A DNA stretch of 64,000 nt, from the NCBI GenBank assembly GCA_946414075.1, contig CAMKNA010000001.1, forward strand, positions 62,001 through 126,000, read 5' to 3'. Under the pieces are notes generated by a model, which saw only the letters and a program-made list of their open reading frames with translations, was not told where the DNA came from and did not search any database. Origin of the DNA: an uncultured Fibrobacter sp. (lineage in GTDB: Bacteria; Fibrobacterota; Fibrobacteria; Fibrobacterales; Fibrobacteraceae). The stretch's first letter is position 1. Every line of letters starts with the position of its first letter. Below are positions 17,220-25,086 of the stretch, piece after piece. Both the position numbers and the translations under genes were made by a program.

Positions 17220-17906
17220 CTACCCCATTGCCTCCGCGATGAGGCGCCTGGCCTCCTGTTGTCCGCGGTCGTACTGTTCGCGGGTGATCTTGCCGCTTGC
17301 GAGCAGGTAGTCGCCGAGGTCGGTGGCGGTGTCGGAGCCTTCTTCGGTGATTCCGTCGCGCTTGAACACCTTGCCGAGCGTGGTGAGGATTATCCTGATG
17401 TCGCCAAGGAGTGTGATTTTCTCGATGTACTGCAGGTCGTAGGCGATTTTCGATTCCCAGGTGACGGCGTTGCGCCCGTTCACCTGCGCAAGCCCGCTGA
17501 GTCCCTGCCGTACGGTGTGCCGCCTGCGCTGTTCGGCGGTCATGAATACCATGTCGCGCACGAGCTGGGGCCTGGGCCCGATTACGGCCATGTCGCCCTT
17601 GAGGATGTTGAAGAGTTCGGGCAGTTCGTCGAGGCTGGTGGAGCGGAGGAACTTGCCGTAGGCGTTCAGACGCACGTCGTCGGGGAGCAGGTTCCCCTGC
17701 GCGTCACGCTCGTTGGTCATGGTGCGGAACTTGACGAGCCTGAATATCCGTTCGCCCTTGCCCGGGCGGGGCTGCGTGAAGAAGGGGTTGCCATGCATCT
17801 TGACGGCGCCGAGGACGGTGAGCACGAGCAGCAGCGGGCTCAGGGCGAGAATCGCGGCCAGCGCGCAGAAGAAGTCCAGGGGTCGTTTGAGGAGACGGGC
17901 GTACAT
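17220..17906 (-). CDS. Initiating sugar-1-phosphate transferase (WcaJ/PglC-like)
   Basis: A 228-residue monotopic phosphoglycosyl transferase. It starts with a re-entrant hydrophobic helix KRPLDFFCALAAILALSP, followed by PGKGERIFRLVKFRTM, the LRSTSLDELPELFNILKGDM motif with the catalytic Asp-Glu, and GPRPQL, RHTVRQGLSGLAQVNGR. It should transfer a sugar-1-phosphate to undecaprenyl phosphate, starting each repeat unit. It has the short catalytic domain only, without the extra N-terminal helices of WcaJ. An odd C-terminal tail of about 35 residues (EEGSDTATDLGDYLLASG onward) resembles the helical GSPII_E/FrzS-like N-domain of other proteins. First gene of the capsule operon, GC-rich, and likely the best conserved part of the locus. 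Confidence 0.92.
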   Translation of the reverse strand: MYARLLKRPLDFFCALAAILALSPLLLVLTVLGAVKMHGNPFFTQPRPGKGERIFRLVKFRTMTNERDAQGNLLPDDVRLNAYGKFLRSTSLDELPELFNILKGDMAVIGPRPQLVRDMVFMTAEQRRRHTVRQGLSGLAQVNGRNAVTWESKIAYDLQYIEKITLLGDIRIILTTLGKVFKRDGITEEGSDTATDLGDYLLASGKITREQYDRGQQEARRLIAEAMG

Positions 17907-17915
17907 ATTCCCCCA

Positions 17916-17944
17916 AATATAGTTTTCGGGGGGATTACGGACAA
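17916..17944 (-). promoter_or_regulatory. Promoter of the capsule operon
   Basis: On the minus strand TTGTCC (17939-17944), a 17-base spacer and TATATT (17916-17921). The expected transcription start is within about five bases of the ATG at 17906, so the transcript would be leaderless or nearly so. It is the only good promoter seen ahead of the 13-gene run. Confidence 0.65.
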
Positions 17945-17991
17945 CCTACGGGGGTGGAAGAAGCGCCGAAAGCAACAAATTATGAGGGTAT

Positions 17992-18020
17992 GAGATTGCT
18001 TCGCTTCGCTCGCAATGACA
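17992..18020. repeat. GTCAT-type interspersed palindromic repeat
   Basis: GAGATTGC-TTCGCTTCGCTC-GCAATGACA: the GATTGC and GCAATGAC arms pair. It lies in the divergent intergenic region and is related to the copies at 16535 and 55761. Confidence 0.7.
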
Positions 18021-18035
18021 TGCTTATTGTTTTTC

Positions 18036-18064
18036 TTGACATATATTGATTTATTATGTATATT
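18036..18064 (+). promoter_or_regulatory. Promoter of the antitoxin-like gene
   Basis: TTGACA (18036-18041), 17 bases, TATATT (18059-18064). This is a consensus-quality promoter, followed by a ribosome site GAGG seven bases before the ATG at 18090. Confidence 0.7.
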
Positions 18065-18089
18065 TTATGTATAAAAATGAGGATACGGC

Positions 18090-18320
18090 ATGAAAAAAGC
18101 GAATTCAAAATTTATAGATGAGCCGATAGACGAAGAAGAGCGTATCCGGGCGGACATCATGTCCGCCTCGGCGAAGAACATCACCATCCGCATGCAGCTG
18201 GACGACCTGGACGGCATCAAGAAGATGGCGAAGGCCGCTGGCATGCCCTACCAGACCCTCATCAACTCCGTCATCCACCGCTATGTGACCGGCGGAATCA
18301 TCTTCAAAGTAGCCGTGTAG
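18090..18320 (+). CDS. Orphan CopG/BrnA-like ribbon-helix-helix antitoxin
   Basis: A 76-residue protein. The C-terminal part ITIRMQLDDLDGIKKMAKAAGMPYQTLINSVIHRYVTG is a ribbon-helix-helix: a short DNA-binding strand (ITIRM) followed by two helices, as in CopG/BrnA-type antitoxins that bind their own operator. The N-terminus is acidic (DEPIDEEERIRAD), typical of the toxin-binding part. No BrnT-like or other toxin gene lies beside it. The bases just after its stop are a ruvB fragment in the same frame instead. So it may be an orphan antitoxin, an anti-addiction module or a stand-alone repressor. Confidence 0.8.
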   Translation: MKKANSKFIDEPIDEEERIRADIMSASAKNITIRMQLDDLDGIKKMAKAAGMPYQTLINSVIHRYVTGGIIFKVAV

Positions 18321-18398
18321 GGCCTTCAAGAGAACAACGTGCTGTTCCTCGACGAGATTCACCGGCTAAACCGAGGTGGAGTATATTTTGGTTTGTAA
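18321..18398 (+). pseudogene. Internal fragment of ruvB, in frame after the antitoxin stop
   Basis: Begins directly after the TAG stop of the antitoxin-like gene and reads GLQENNVLFLDEIHRLNR in the same frame, then diverges (GGVYFGL) to a TAA. The genuine ruvB at 18843-19880 has GLQENDVLFIDEIHRLSR at 19149-19202, the Walker B region. Nucleotide identity over about 54 bases is roughly nine in ten. It is too short to function and is a duplication or recombination scar. Confidence 0.8.
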
Positions 18399-18446
18399 AG
18401 TCTCATAATATAAATTTAATTGATTAATTATATAGAAATTATGCAT

Positions 18447-18475
18447 TTGACTTGATGGATTTTTGAGGATATATT
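18447..18475 (+). promoter_or_regulatory. Promoter of the small secreted protein gene
   Basis: TTGACT (18447-18452), 17-base spacer, TATATT (18470-18475). Followed by a leader of about 35 bases with the ribosome site AGGAG before the ATG at 18518. Confidence 0.65.
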
Positions 18476-18517
18476 GTTGGAGTAAAAAACGATAAACCCT
18501 GAAAAAAGGAGTCCATC

Positions 18518-18763
18518 ATGAAGCACTTAATCATTACACTGGCTTTGGCCGCTGCTACTTTTGGTTTTGCCCAGGAATTTCCGCCCCTGTATGAATGCCC
18601 GACACCGGATCCGTCGCAGCCGTATCGACCTGTAGATGTTAACAAGTCCAACCCCACTCCTCTAGACCCGTGCCTCCTTCAGCAGTTGGCTAAGAAGCTT
18701 GGAATTGAGCCGCCACCGCCGGAGGACCAGAGACCTCAATGGTATCCTGTGGATACTAAGTAA
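18518..18763 (+). CDS. Small secreted proline-rich protein
   Basis: An 81-residue protein with a clear signal peptide (MKHLIITLALAAATFGFAQ, cleavage after Ala-Gln likely). The mature part of about 60 residues is rich in proline, with two cysteines (ECPTP and DPCLL) that could form a disulfide. No family recognised. It has its own promoter and good ribosome site, so it is probably real and exported. It stands alone between the ruvB fragment and ruvB. Confidence 0.75.
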   Translation: MKHLIITLALAAATFGFAQEFPPLYECPTPDPSQPYRPVDVNKSNPTPLDPCLLQQLAKKLGIEPPPPEDQRPQWYPVDTK

Positions 18764-18804
18764 ATCTTGCTAGGCGACAATTTCGAAAAAAAGTACAAAA
18801 AGAC

Positions 18805-18834
18805 TTGACAGAACCACATGTGCAAGTGTATATT
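18805..18834 (+). promoter_or_regulatory. Promoter of ruvB, leaderless
   Basis: TTGACA (18805-18810), 18-base spacer, TATATT (18829-18834). The ATG at 18843 lies eight bases after the -10 box, so the mRNA should start at or within a base or two of the start codon. Confidence 0.65.
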
Positions 18835-18842
18835 TGTGCAGT

Positions 18843-19880
18843 ATGGAAGACAAGCGCGTCATTTCTCCCGGCAAAAGCTCCATGGACGAGTCCGAAATGG
18901 AGCAGACCCTACGCCCCCTGAGCCTAGACCAGTTCACGGGCCAGGCCTCCGTCAAGGAGAGCCTTTCTATCGCCATAGAAGCGGCCAAGCACCGGGGGGA
19001 TGCGCTGGATCACTGCCTGTTTGCCGGTCCGCCGGGCCTTGGAAAGACGACGCTAGCCGGGATTATCGCCAAGGAGATGGGGGTGAACATCCACATCACC
19101 AGTGGCCCTGTGCTGGAAAAGGCAAGTGACCTGGCCGGGCTTTTGACAGGGCTTCAAGAGAACGACGTGCTGTTCATCGACGAGATCCACCGGCTGAGCC
19201 GCACCGTCGAAGAGTACCTCTACCCCGCCATGGAAGATTTCCGGCTAGACATCATGCTGGATTCGGGCCCTGCCGCCCGGAGCGTGAACCTGCCCCTCAA
19301 GCATTTTACCCTAGTGGGAGCCACCACCCGAACCGGACTCCTGACCGGGCCCCTGCGCGACCGCTTTGGCCTGCAGTACCGACTGGAACTTTACGACGAA
19401 AACGACCTGGTGCAGATCCTGATGCGGAGCGCCAAGATTCTCGGGATCAAGCTGACTGAAGACGCCGCCAAAATCTTGGGCGGTCGTTGCCGCGGCACGC
19501 CCCGTATCGCCAACCGTATCCTTAGGCGATGCCGCGATGTGGCACAGGTCCGGGGCACGGGAGTTATCGACCAGGAAGCCGCCGAACGCACCCTGCAAAT
19601 GCTGGGCATCGATAGCGAAGGCCTGGACCCCATGGACCGCAAGATTCTCTCCATGATGATCGACAAGTTCGACGGCGGACCCGTAGGCCTGAACACCATC
19701 GGGGCAGCTCTCGGCGAAGAGAACGACACCCTAGAAGAAGTTTACGAGCCCTACCTGATACAGAAGGGCCTGCTTGCCCGCACCCAACGGGGCCGGGTCG
19801 CCACAAGCAACGCCTACAGGCTGCTCCACAAGGACATTCCGAACAGGAAAAACCCCGAGCAGATGGAACTGCCGCTGTAA
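18843..19880 (+). CDS. ruvB: Holliday junction branch migration helicase RuvB
   Basis: A 345-residue AAA+ motor of the RuvABC complex, which drives branch migration of Holliday junctions in recombinational repair. Walker A GPPGLGKT (62-69), Walker B LFIDEIHR, sensor TLVGATTR, arginine-finger region GPLRDRFGL, then the C-terminal winged helix with GPVGLNTIGAALGE. Full length for the family. The ATG at 18843 was chosen over an upstream TTG because it sits just after a consensus promoter. Transcribed alone; convergent with the permease gene two bases beyond its stop. Confidence 0.97.
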   Translation: MEDKRVISPGKSSMDESEMEQTLRPLSLDQFTGQASVKESLSIAIEAAKHRGDALDHCLFAGPPGLGKTTLAGIIAKEMGVNIHITSGPVLEKASDLAGLLTGLQENDVLFIDEIHRLSRTVEEYLYPAMEDFRLDIMLDSGPAARSVNLPLKHFTLVGATTRTGLLTGPLRDRFGLQYRLELYDENDLVQILMRSAKILGIKLTEDAAKILGGRCRGTPRIANRILRRCRDVAQVRGTGVIDQEAAERTLQMLGIDSEGLDPMDRKILSMMIDKFDGGPVGLNTIGAALGEENDTLEEVYEPYLIQKGLLARTQRGRVATSNAYRLLHKDIPNRKNPEQMELPL

Positions 19881-19882
19881 AA

Positions 19883-20899
19883 CTACGAGAACTTGATCCG
19901 CGGGTCCACCAGCGTGTACAGGATGTCGCTGAAAAGGCGGCCCACCATGGCCATCAGGCTGCTCAGGAATATGATTCCCATGACCACATTGTAGTCCCGG
20001 TTCACCATGGAATTGTAGTAGAGCAGGCCCATGCCGTCGATGTCGAAGACCTTCTCGATAAGGAGCGCCCCCGCAAACATCAGGGTGCAGATTTCGGAGA
20101 GGCGGGTGGCGATGGGAATCAGGGCATTGCGGAGCGCATGGCGCACCAGGGCTTGCTTGAAGCTCATGCCCTTTGCCAAAGCCGTACGCATGTAGTCCTT
20201 GCCCAATTCCTCGAGAGCGGAATTTTTCATGAGGAAGGTGAGGAAGGCAAACTCGCTAATCATGTAGCAGAAGATGGGCAGCACCAGATGGTAGCCCAGG
20301 TCCGCCACCTTCCCGAAAAAGCTGAAGTCCTCGAAGTCGTCGCTGGTAAGGCCCCCCAGCGGGAAGATGTCCAGGTAGGAGCCCCCCGCAAGGAAAATGA
20401 TGAGCAAAATGCCCAGGGCATAACCCGGCATCACATAGCCCGAGAAAATCAGGCCCGAGCTAAGGGAGTCCAGCTTGCTGCCATGATGCACCGCCTTCCA
20501 AAGGCCCAGCGGGATGCAAATCAGGTAGCTCAGGAAGAACGAGGTTATCCCGAAAAAAAGCGAAATGGGGAAACGGCTCACGATGACATCCCATACGGGG
20601 AGTCCGTAGGTGTAGCTGGAACCCAAATCCAGGTGCAGCACATTCCAGAGCCAGGTCAGGTACCGTTTCCAGGCCGGCTGGTCAAAGCCGAAGTAGGCCT
20701 GGATTTGCGCAATCTGGTCCGGCGAGAGCGCCTTGGAAGCGTCCACCCCGCCCTTCATGGCGGCGGCCTGCTGGGCCCTGGAAATCATCTCCTCCACGGG
20801 GCCGCCTGGCAACAGCTGGATAAGTATAAAGCATACCAGCGAAATCCCGATGAGGGTCGGGATCATGAGCAGCAGGCGTCGGAGGATGTAGGAGCGCAT
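19883..20899 (-). CDS. YejB-like peptide ABC transporter permease
   Basis: A 338-residue inner-membrane permease of the DppB/OppB class. Starts SYILRRLLLMIPTLIGISLVCFILIQLLPGGP, as in YejB, with an extra periplasmic insertion (residues about 40-70). Six hydrophobic segments, and an EAA-type loop LAKGMSFKQALVRHALRNALIP (about residues 230-251). YejB works with YejE, the ATPase YejF and binding protein YejA to import peptides. No other transporter subunit is nearby, so the remaining parts must be elsewhere or missing. Last gene of the minus-strand operon that starts at 28145. Confidence 0.9.
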   Translation of the reverse strand: MRSYILRRLLLMIPTLIGISLVCFILIQLLPGGPVEEMISRAQQAAAMKGGVDASKALSPDQIAQIQAYFGFDQPAWKRYLTWLWNVLHLDLGSSYTYGLPVWDVIVSRFPISLFFGITSFFLSYLICIPLGLWKAVHHGSKLDSLSSGLIFSGYVMPGYALGILLIIFLAGGSYLDIFPLGGLTSDDFEDFSFFGKVADLGYHLVLPIFCYMISEFAFLTFLMKNSALEELGKDYMRTALAKGMSFKQALVRHALRNALIPIATRLSEICTLMFAGALLIEKVFDIDGMGLLYYNSMVNRDYNVVMGIIFLSSLMAMVGRLFSDILYTLVDPRIKFS

Positions 20900-20920
20900 T
20901 GTTAGGCGAAAGCACCGGTC

Positions 20921-21751
20921 CTAACGCATTTTGCCGGAACGGAGCACGTCCATCATGTTGAAGGGTTTGGCGGTTCCGTTTGCAAGGTGGCATGCGAGGA
21001 AGTTCACCGCGTCCACGGTGCCTTCGGCGTAAATCTTGCGGCCGCAAACATTGTGCTGGAACTCGAAATGGACCGTACCGTCGGCGCTGTCCAGGCTGTA
21101 GGTGTGGAAGGCGTGACCGCCCAGGTATTCCTCGGGCACATGCATCCGTTCCATCTGTTCCTTCTCGTTACGGACCTTCTCGATGTCGTCCACGGAGAAG
21201 TCAAAACCCATCTTCTGGAAGTCCCCCACCACAGCGCGGGCGGTTCCGCTGGTGTCGGCCTTGGTCTTCTGGTGGCTTTCCACCACGGAAAGCTTGTAGC
21301 CGTTGAATGCCGTGGGGAATTCCTTGGCCAAAAACTCGATCATCATCTGGAAAGCCACAATCTGCTTTGCCATATTGGGGGCAATCACGCTGGGGTGGTT
21401 GGCATCGGCCACCAACTTGGCCAGGGCTTCTCGGTCGCCACCGGTAGTACCCATCACAAAGGGGATCTTGTGTTTCACATAGAAGGCGGCGTTGTCGTTC
21501 ACCGCCGTAGGGTGGGTATAGTCGATGCAGATCAGGTCGGGGTACTTGGCCAGCACTTCGCCAATGCGTTCTTCGCGGTTGCTGGGCTTCAAGAGCTGAA
21601 TGGTCTTGCCGGCCACCTCGGATTCGTTCTCCACGATAATCTCGCCCGTCAGAGAATACGGGACCAGTTCCAAGCCGCGGGCCACGCAAGTTTCGGCCAC
21701 AATGCGGCCCATGTTGCCCGGAATTCCATTAACCATCACTTTTACAGACAT
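20921..21751 (-). CDS. dapB: 4-hydroxy-tetrahydrodipicolinate reductase, plant-like type
   Basis: A 276-residue NAD(P)H-dependent reductase of lysine and meso-diaminopimelate synthesis. The N-terminal Rossmann motif is VNGIPGNMGR (V-x-G-x-x-G-x-M-G), followed by FVMGTTGG, APNMAKQIVAFQ and the substrate loop ESHQKTKADTSGTARA. The NG-P-GNMG form and the lack of the usual E(L/I)HH motif point to the plant-type DapB subfamily. Lies ten bases from mutS in the operon. Confidence 0.93.
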   Translation of the reverse strand: MSVKVMVNGIPGNMGRIVAETCVARGLELVPYSLTGEIIVENESEVAGKTIQLLKPSNREERIGEVLAKYPDLICIDYTHPTAVNDNAAFYVKHKIPFVMGTTGGDREALAKLVADANHPSVIAPNMAKQIVAFQMMIEFLAKEFPTAFNGYKLSVVESHQKTKADTSGTARAVVGDFQKMGFDFSVDDIEKVRNEKEQMERMHVPEEYLGGHAFHTYSLDSADGTVHFEFQHNVCGRKIYAEGTVDAVNFLACHLANGTAKPFNMMDVLRSGKMR

Positions 21752-21760
21752 TGTCTACTC

Positions 21761-24379
21761 CTATTTTCCATAATTTTCTTTCAGCTCCGTGAGGCGTTGC
21801 AGGGCCTGCAGGGGTGTCATTTCTTCCGGACGCAAGCGGCTGATTTCTTGCTTCAAAAGCGTCAGCGACTCGTCGGGGGCGGCGAACAGGTCCATCTGAG
21901 GCTTTTCCTTGATCTTCTTGTGAATAGCCTCGTCGCTAGGGTCAATCTTCTGCTTCTCTAGACGGAGCAAAATCTTTCGGGCACGGCGCACCACCGTAGA
22001 GGGGAGCCCCGCCATCTCGGCCACGTGAATACCGTAGCTGGAATCGCAGGCCCCAGGGAGAATCTTGTGCAAAAAGATGAGCTTGTCACCCTTCTCCTGA
22101 ACCGCCACCTGATAGTTCCCCGCATGTTCCAGGGAATCCACTAGGCCGGTCAGTTCGTGATAGTGGGTGGCGAAAAGGGTCAGCGCCATACGGGAGGGCT
22201 CGCTATGCAAAGTCTCCACGATGGACCAGGCGATGGAAAGGCCGTCGAAGGTGCTGGTTCCGCGACCGATTTCATCCAGCAGCACCAAGCTGTGGGGCGT
22301 TGCATTCCGCAAAATGTTGGCCGTCTCGATCATCTCCACCATAAAGGTACTGAGACCACGGCTCAAACGGTCGCTGGCCCCCACGCGGGTGAAAATCCGG
22401 TCCACCACGCCTATGCGGGCCGATTCCGCAGGCACAAAGCAACCCATCTGGGCCATCAGCACAATCAGCCCCGTCTGACGCAGGTAAGTCGATTTACCCG
22501 CCATGTTAGGGCCTGTAATGAGCATCAAGCGGGTAGCCTCAGGCGAAAGTTCCACATCGTTGGGGATAAAGTCCAGGTCCGGATTCACCGCCACGATGAC
22601 AGGGTGGAAACCGCCCCGAATCTCGATTCCCGTACCAGTATAGACTTCCGGGCACACGTAGTTGTACTTACGGGCGGCACGGGCAAAACTGTAAAGCGTA
22701 TCCACACGGGCGATGGCGTCGGCGATTTCTTGAAGCTCGCTGCGCCAGCTGTTCACGCGGTCCCTGAGCTGACAGAAGATGCGGTATTCCAGCTCGTGAA
22801 TGTTCACCTCGGCGTTGCTAATGACGGACTCGCATTCCTTCATCTCGGGGGTGATATAGCGTTCCGCGTTGACGGTGGTCTGCTTGCGGATGTATTCGTC
22901 GGGAATGGGCTTGGTGGCCTTGGCCATCTGGGCCCTTGTAATCTCGATGTAGTAGCCGAACACCCTGTTGTAGCCCACTTTGAGGCTGGGTATTTCCAGT
23001 CGTTCCCGCTCACGACTTTCCAGGGAGGCAATCCACTGGCGCTTATCCTTGATGTCGGCATTCATGGCGTCAAGCTCTACGTTGGCGCCCTCGCGAATCA
23101 TACCACCCTCGCGGACCGTCAGGGGCAAGTCGTCATTGAAATTCTGGAGAAGTTCCTCTCCCCTGCCGCTGGCCAGTTCCAAAACCTGACGGAACTGTTC
23201 GAACAGCGGGGAATGCAGCTCCCCAAGCACACGGGCCACCTTAGAAGCCTGGCACAGGGAGCGACCCATACCCGAGAGGTCACGAGCGTTGGCGCGACCG
23301 CTCCCTACGCGCCCCATCAGGCGTTCCATGTCCAGAATAGAGGTAAGGGATTCCTTCAGCTCGTCCAGAGCCATGGGGTTACCCACCAGCTCGGACACGG
23401 CGGCCTGACGTTCCTGAATCTTCGCCACCGAAATCAGCGGGTGGCTTACCCAGTCCTTCAGCACGCGGCCGCCCATGGCGGTAACGGTAAAGTCCAGAAC
23501 AGAACACAAGGTGCTAGAATAATCGTCGGCGTTCAGCGGGCGGACCAGTTCCAGGTTCCTGAGGGTGCTGGGGTCCAGGGTCATGTAGTCGTCCAGATTC
23601 AAAATCTCGAGGCCCGTAAAGTGGGACAGCTCGGACTTTTTCTGGTTCATCAGGTACTGGAGAAGGGCTCCTGTCACCGCCGTTTCCCTGTCGCGTCCAT
23701 CCAGGCCCAAGCCCACCAGGGATTCCACCTTGAAGTGGGCATACAGCACATCACGGGCCTGTTCCGCCGTAAACAAGAAGGCAGGAATTTCCGTAATCAG
23801 GATATTCTCGGAGCGGATAATGTCCATGATGCCGGTGGGAATCTGGCAGCCTTCGGCAATGACCACTTCCTTGGGCATGCGCCTGCAGAACTCGCACTCG
23901 AAGGACTGCTCCGAACTCCGGCTCACCGCAAGGTAGCCCGTGGTCACATCGGCAAAGGCGAACACCGCCTCCCCCGCCGTTTCCGCCGGCGTGTAGGCAC
24001 AGAGGTAGTTGGCCTCCTTGGCGTTCAGGTTGGTCTCGTCCATGGCGGTTCCGGCGCTGATGATTTCCACCACGTCACGCTTCACGATTCCCTTGGCAAG
24101 CTTGGGGTCTTCCACCTGCTCGCAGATGGCTATGCGGTAACCGGCGGCCACCATCTTGGGCACATAGCGGTCCGCAGCATGGTGCGGGAACCCGCACAGG
24201 GGTGTCTCCCCCGCGGCCCCGTTGTTTCGGCTGGTAAGGGTGAGCCCCAAAATCTTGGAAGCAACAACGGCATCTTCTTCGAACAGTTCGAAGAAGTCTC
24301 CCATTCTAAAAAAAAGTATGCAGCCCGGATTCTGTTTCTTGATTTCGTAATACTGCTGCATCAAGGGCGTTGCGGCCAT
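21761..24379 (-). CDS. mutS: DNA mismatch repair protein MutS
   Basis: An 872-residue mismatch-recognition ATPase. The N-terminus PLMQQYYEIKKQNPGCILFFRMGDFFELF contains the Phe-x-Glu mismatch-wedge region (GDFFELF). The C-terminal ATPase has Walker A GPNMAGKST, the signature STFMVEM, Walker B SLVLLDEIGRGTSTFDG, and ATHYHEL. Full length, MutS1 type. It shares one base (TGATG) with scpB upstream in the operon, so the two are translationally linked. Confidence 0.98.
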   Translation of the reverse strand: MAATPLMQQYYEIKKQNPGCILFFRMGDFFELFEEDAVVASKILGLTLTSRNNGAAGETPLCGFPHHAADRYVPKMVAAGYRIAICEQVEDPKLAKGIVKRDVVEIISAGTAMDETNLNAKEANYLCAYTPAETAGEAVFAFADVTTGYLAVSRSSEQSFECEFCRRMPKEVVIAEGCQIPTGIMDIIRSENILITEIPAFLFTAEQARDVLYAHFKVESLVGLGLDGRDRETAVTGALLQYLMNQKKSELSHFTGLEILNLDDYMTLDPSTLRNLELVRPLNADDYSSTLCSVLDFTVTAMGGRVLKDWVSHPLISVAKIQERQAAVSELVGNPMALDELKESLTSILDMERLMGRVGSGRANARDLSGMGRSLCQASKVARVLGELHSPLFEQFRQVLELASGRGEELLQNFNDDLPLTVREGGMIREGANVELDAMNADIKDKRQWIASLESRERERLEIPSLKVGYNRVFGYYIEITRAQMAKATKPIPDEYIRKQTTVNAERYITPEMKECESVISNAEVNIHELEYRIFCQLRDRVNSWRSELQEIADAIARVDTLYSFARAARKYNYVCPEVYTGTGIEIRGGFHPVIVAVNPDLDFIPNDVELSPEATRLMLITGPNMAGKSTYLRQTGLIVLMAQMGCFVPAESARIGVVDRIFTRVGASDRLSRGLSTFMVEMIETANILRNATPHSLVLLDEIGRGTSTFDGLSIAWSIVETLHSEPSRMALTLFATHYHELTGLVDSLEHAGNYQVAVQEKGDKLIFLHKILPGACDSSYGIHVAEMAGLPSTVVRRARKILLRLEKQKIDPSDEAIHKKIKEKPQMDLFAAPDESLTLLKQEISRLRPEEMTPLQALQRLTELKENYGK

Positions 24380-25086
24380 CAGGTCTCTCCCATGGACAGC
24401 TCAATCTGGTCGGGAACCTCTTCGGGGGCCTTGGGCTCCTCGGGAGCGTTCTCGGGTATGGAATACTGGGGCACCAGATTGCCCGCTTCCAGAAGTTCGC
24501 TGAACTCCCTCAGGCGGGGCAGGTCTTCGGGAATGCGGTTAATCCCGAAGTACTTCATAAACTCTTGAGTGGTAATGTAGGTGTAGGGGTTGCCCACCGT
24601 CTCCGCACGGGCTCCCAGAGAGATAAATCCCTTGTCCAGCAGGTTACGGATTGGGCCATCCACAGAAGCCACACCACGGACCTGCTCTATGGCGGCCTTG
24701 GTAATGGGCTGCTGGTAGGCAATGACGGCCAGGGTTTCCAGGGCCGCCTGGGAAAGCCTACGGGCATTGGCCTCCGGAAAAAGCTTGCGCACCCAGGGGT
24801 AATACTTGGCTCGGGTCCGGAATCGGTACCCACCGGCCTGTTCCACAATTTCGAAGGGAGACTGTATCTTGTTCAGGGAATCGTTGGCGGTAATCAGGGC
24901 CTCGGCCACGGTACGGGCATCCAGGAAATCCCCCAGGATTTCCTTCAACTTTTTCAGGGTCACAATGTCCGGAGACGCAAAAACCAGGGCCTGGATAATG
25001 CGGGCCAGGTCTTCGCGGCTTTCCACTTTCGGAAGTTCCGCCGATTCCTCGGCAGCTTCTTCCATATTCGATACATTCTCACTCAT
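24379..25086 (-). CDS. scpB: Segregation and condensation protein B
   Basis: A 235-residue kleisin-associated protein of the SMC-ScpAB condensin complex. It contains two winged helices; IIQALVFASPDIVTLKKLKEIL and LSQAALETLAVIAYQQPITKAAIEQVRGV are typical ScpB segments, ending RNLLDKGFISLGARAE...YITTQEFMKYFGI. Slightly longer than average because of an acidic C-terminal tail. ScpA is not in the window. Overlaps the cytochrome c assembly gene by 8 bases and mutS by one. Confidence 0.93.
   Translation of the reverse strand: MSENVSNMEEAAEESAELPKVESREDLARIIQALVFASPDIVTLKKLKEILGDFLDARTVAEALITANDSLNKIQSPFEIVEQAGGYRFRTRAKYYPWVRKLFPEANARRLSQAALETLAVIAYQQPITKAAIEQVRGVASVDGPIRNLLDKGFISLGARAETVGNPYTYITTQEFMKYFGINRIPEDLPRLREFSELLEAGNLVPQYSIPENAPEEPKAPEEVPDQIELSMGET

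Noticed and set aside
18090..18398. TAG read-through making an antitoxin-RuvB fusion
   Set aside because: The frame is continuous apart from TAG, but there is no evidence for suppression and the added part is only 25 codons. A scar is the simpler reading.
22157..24568. Very long open frame on the plus strand opposite mutS and scpB
   Set aside because: It is the antisense of genuine mutS codons in a GC-rich region, has His/Gly/Gln-rich composition and matches no protein pattern.
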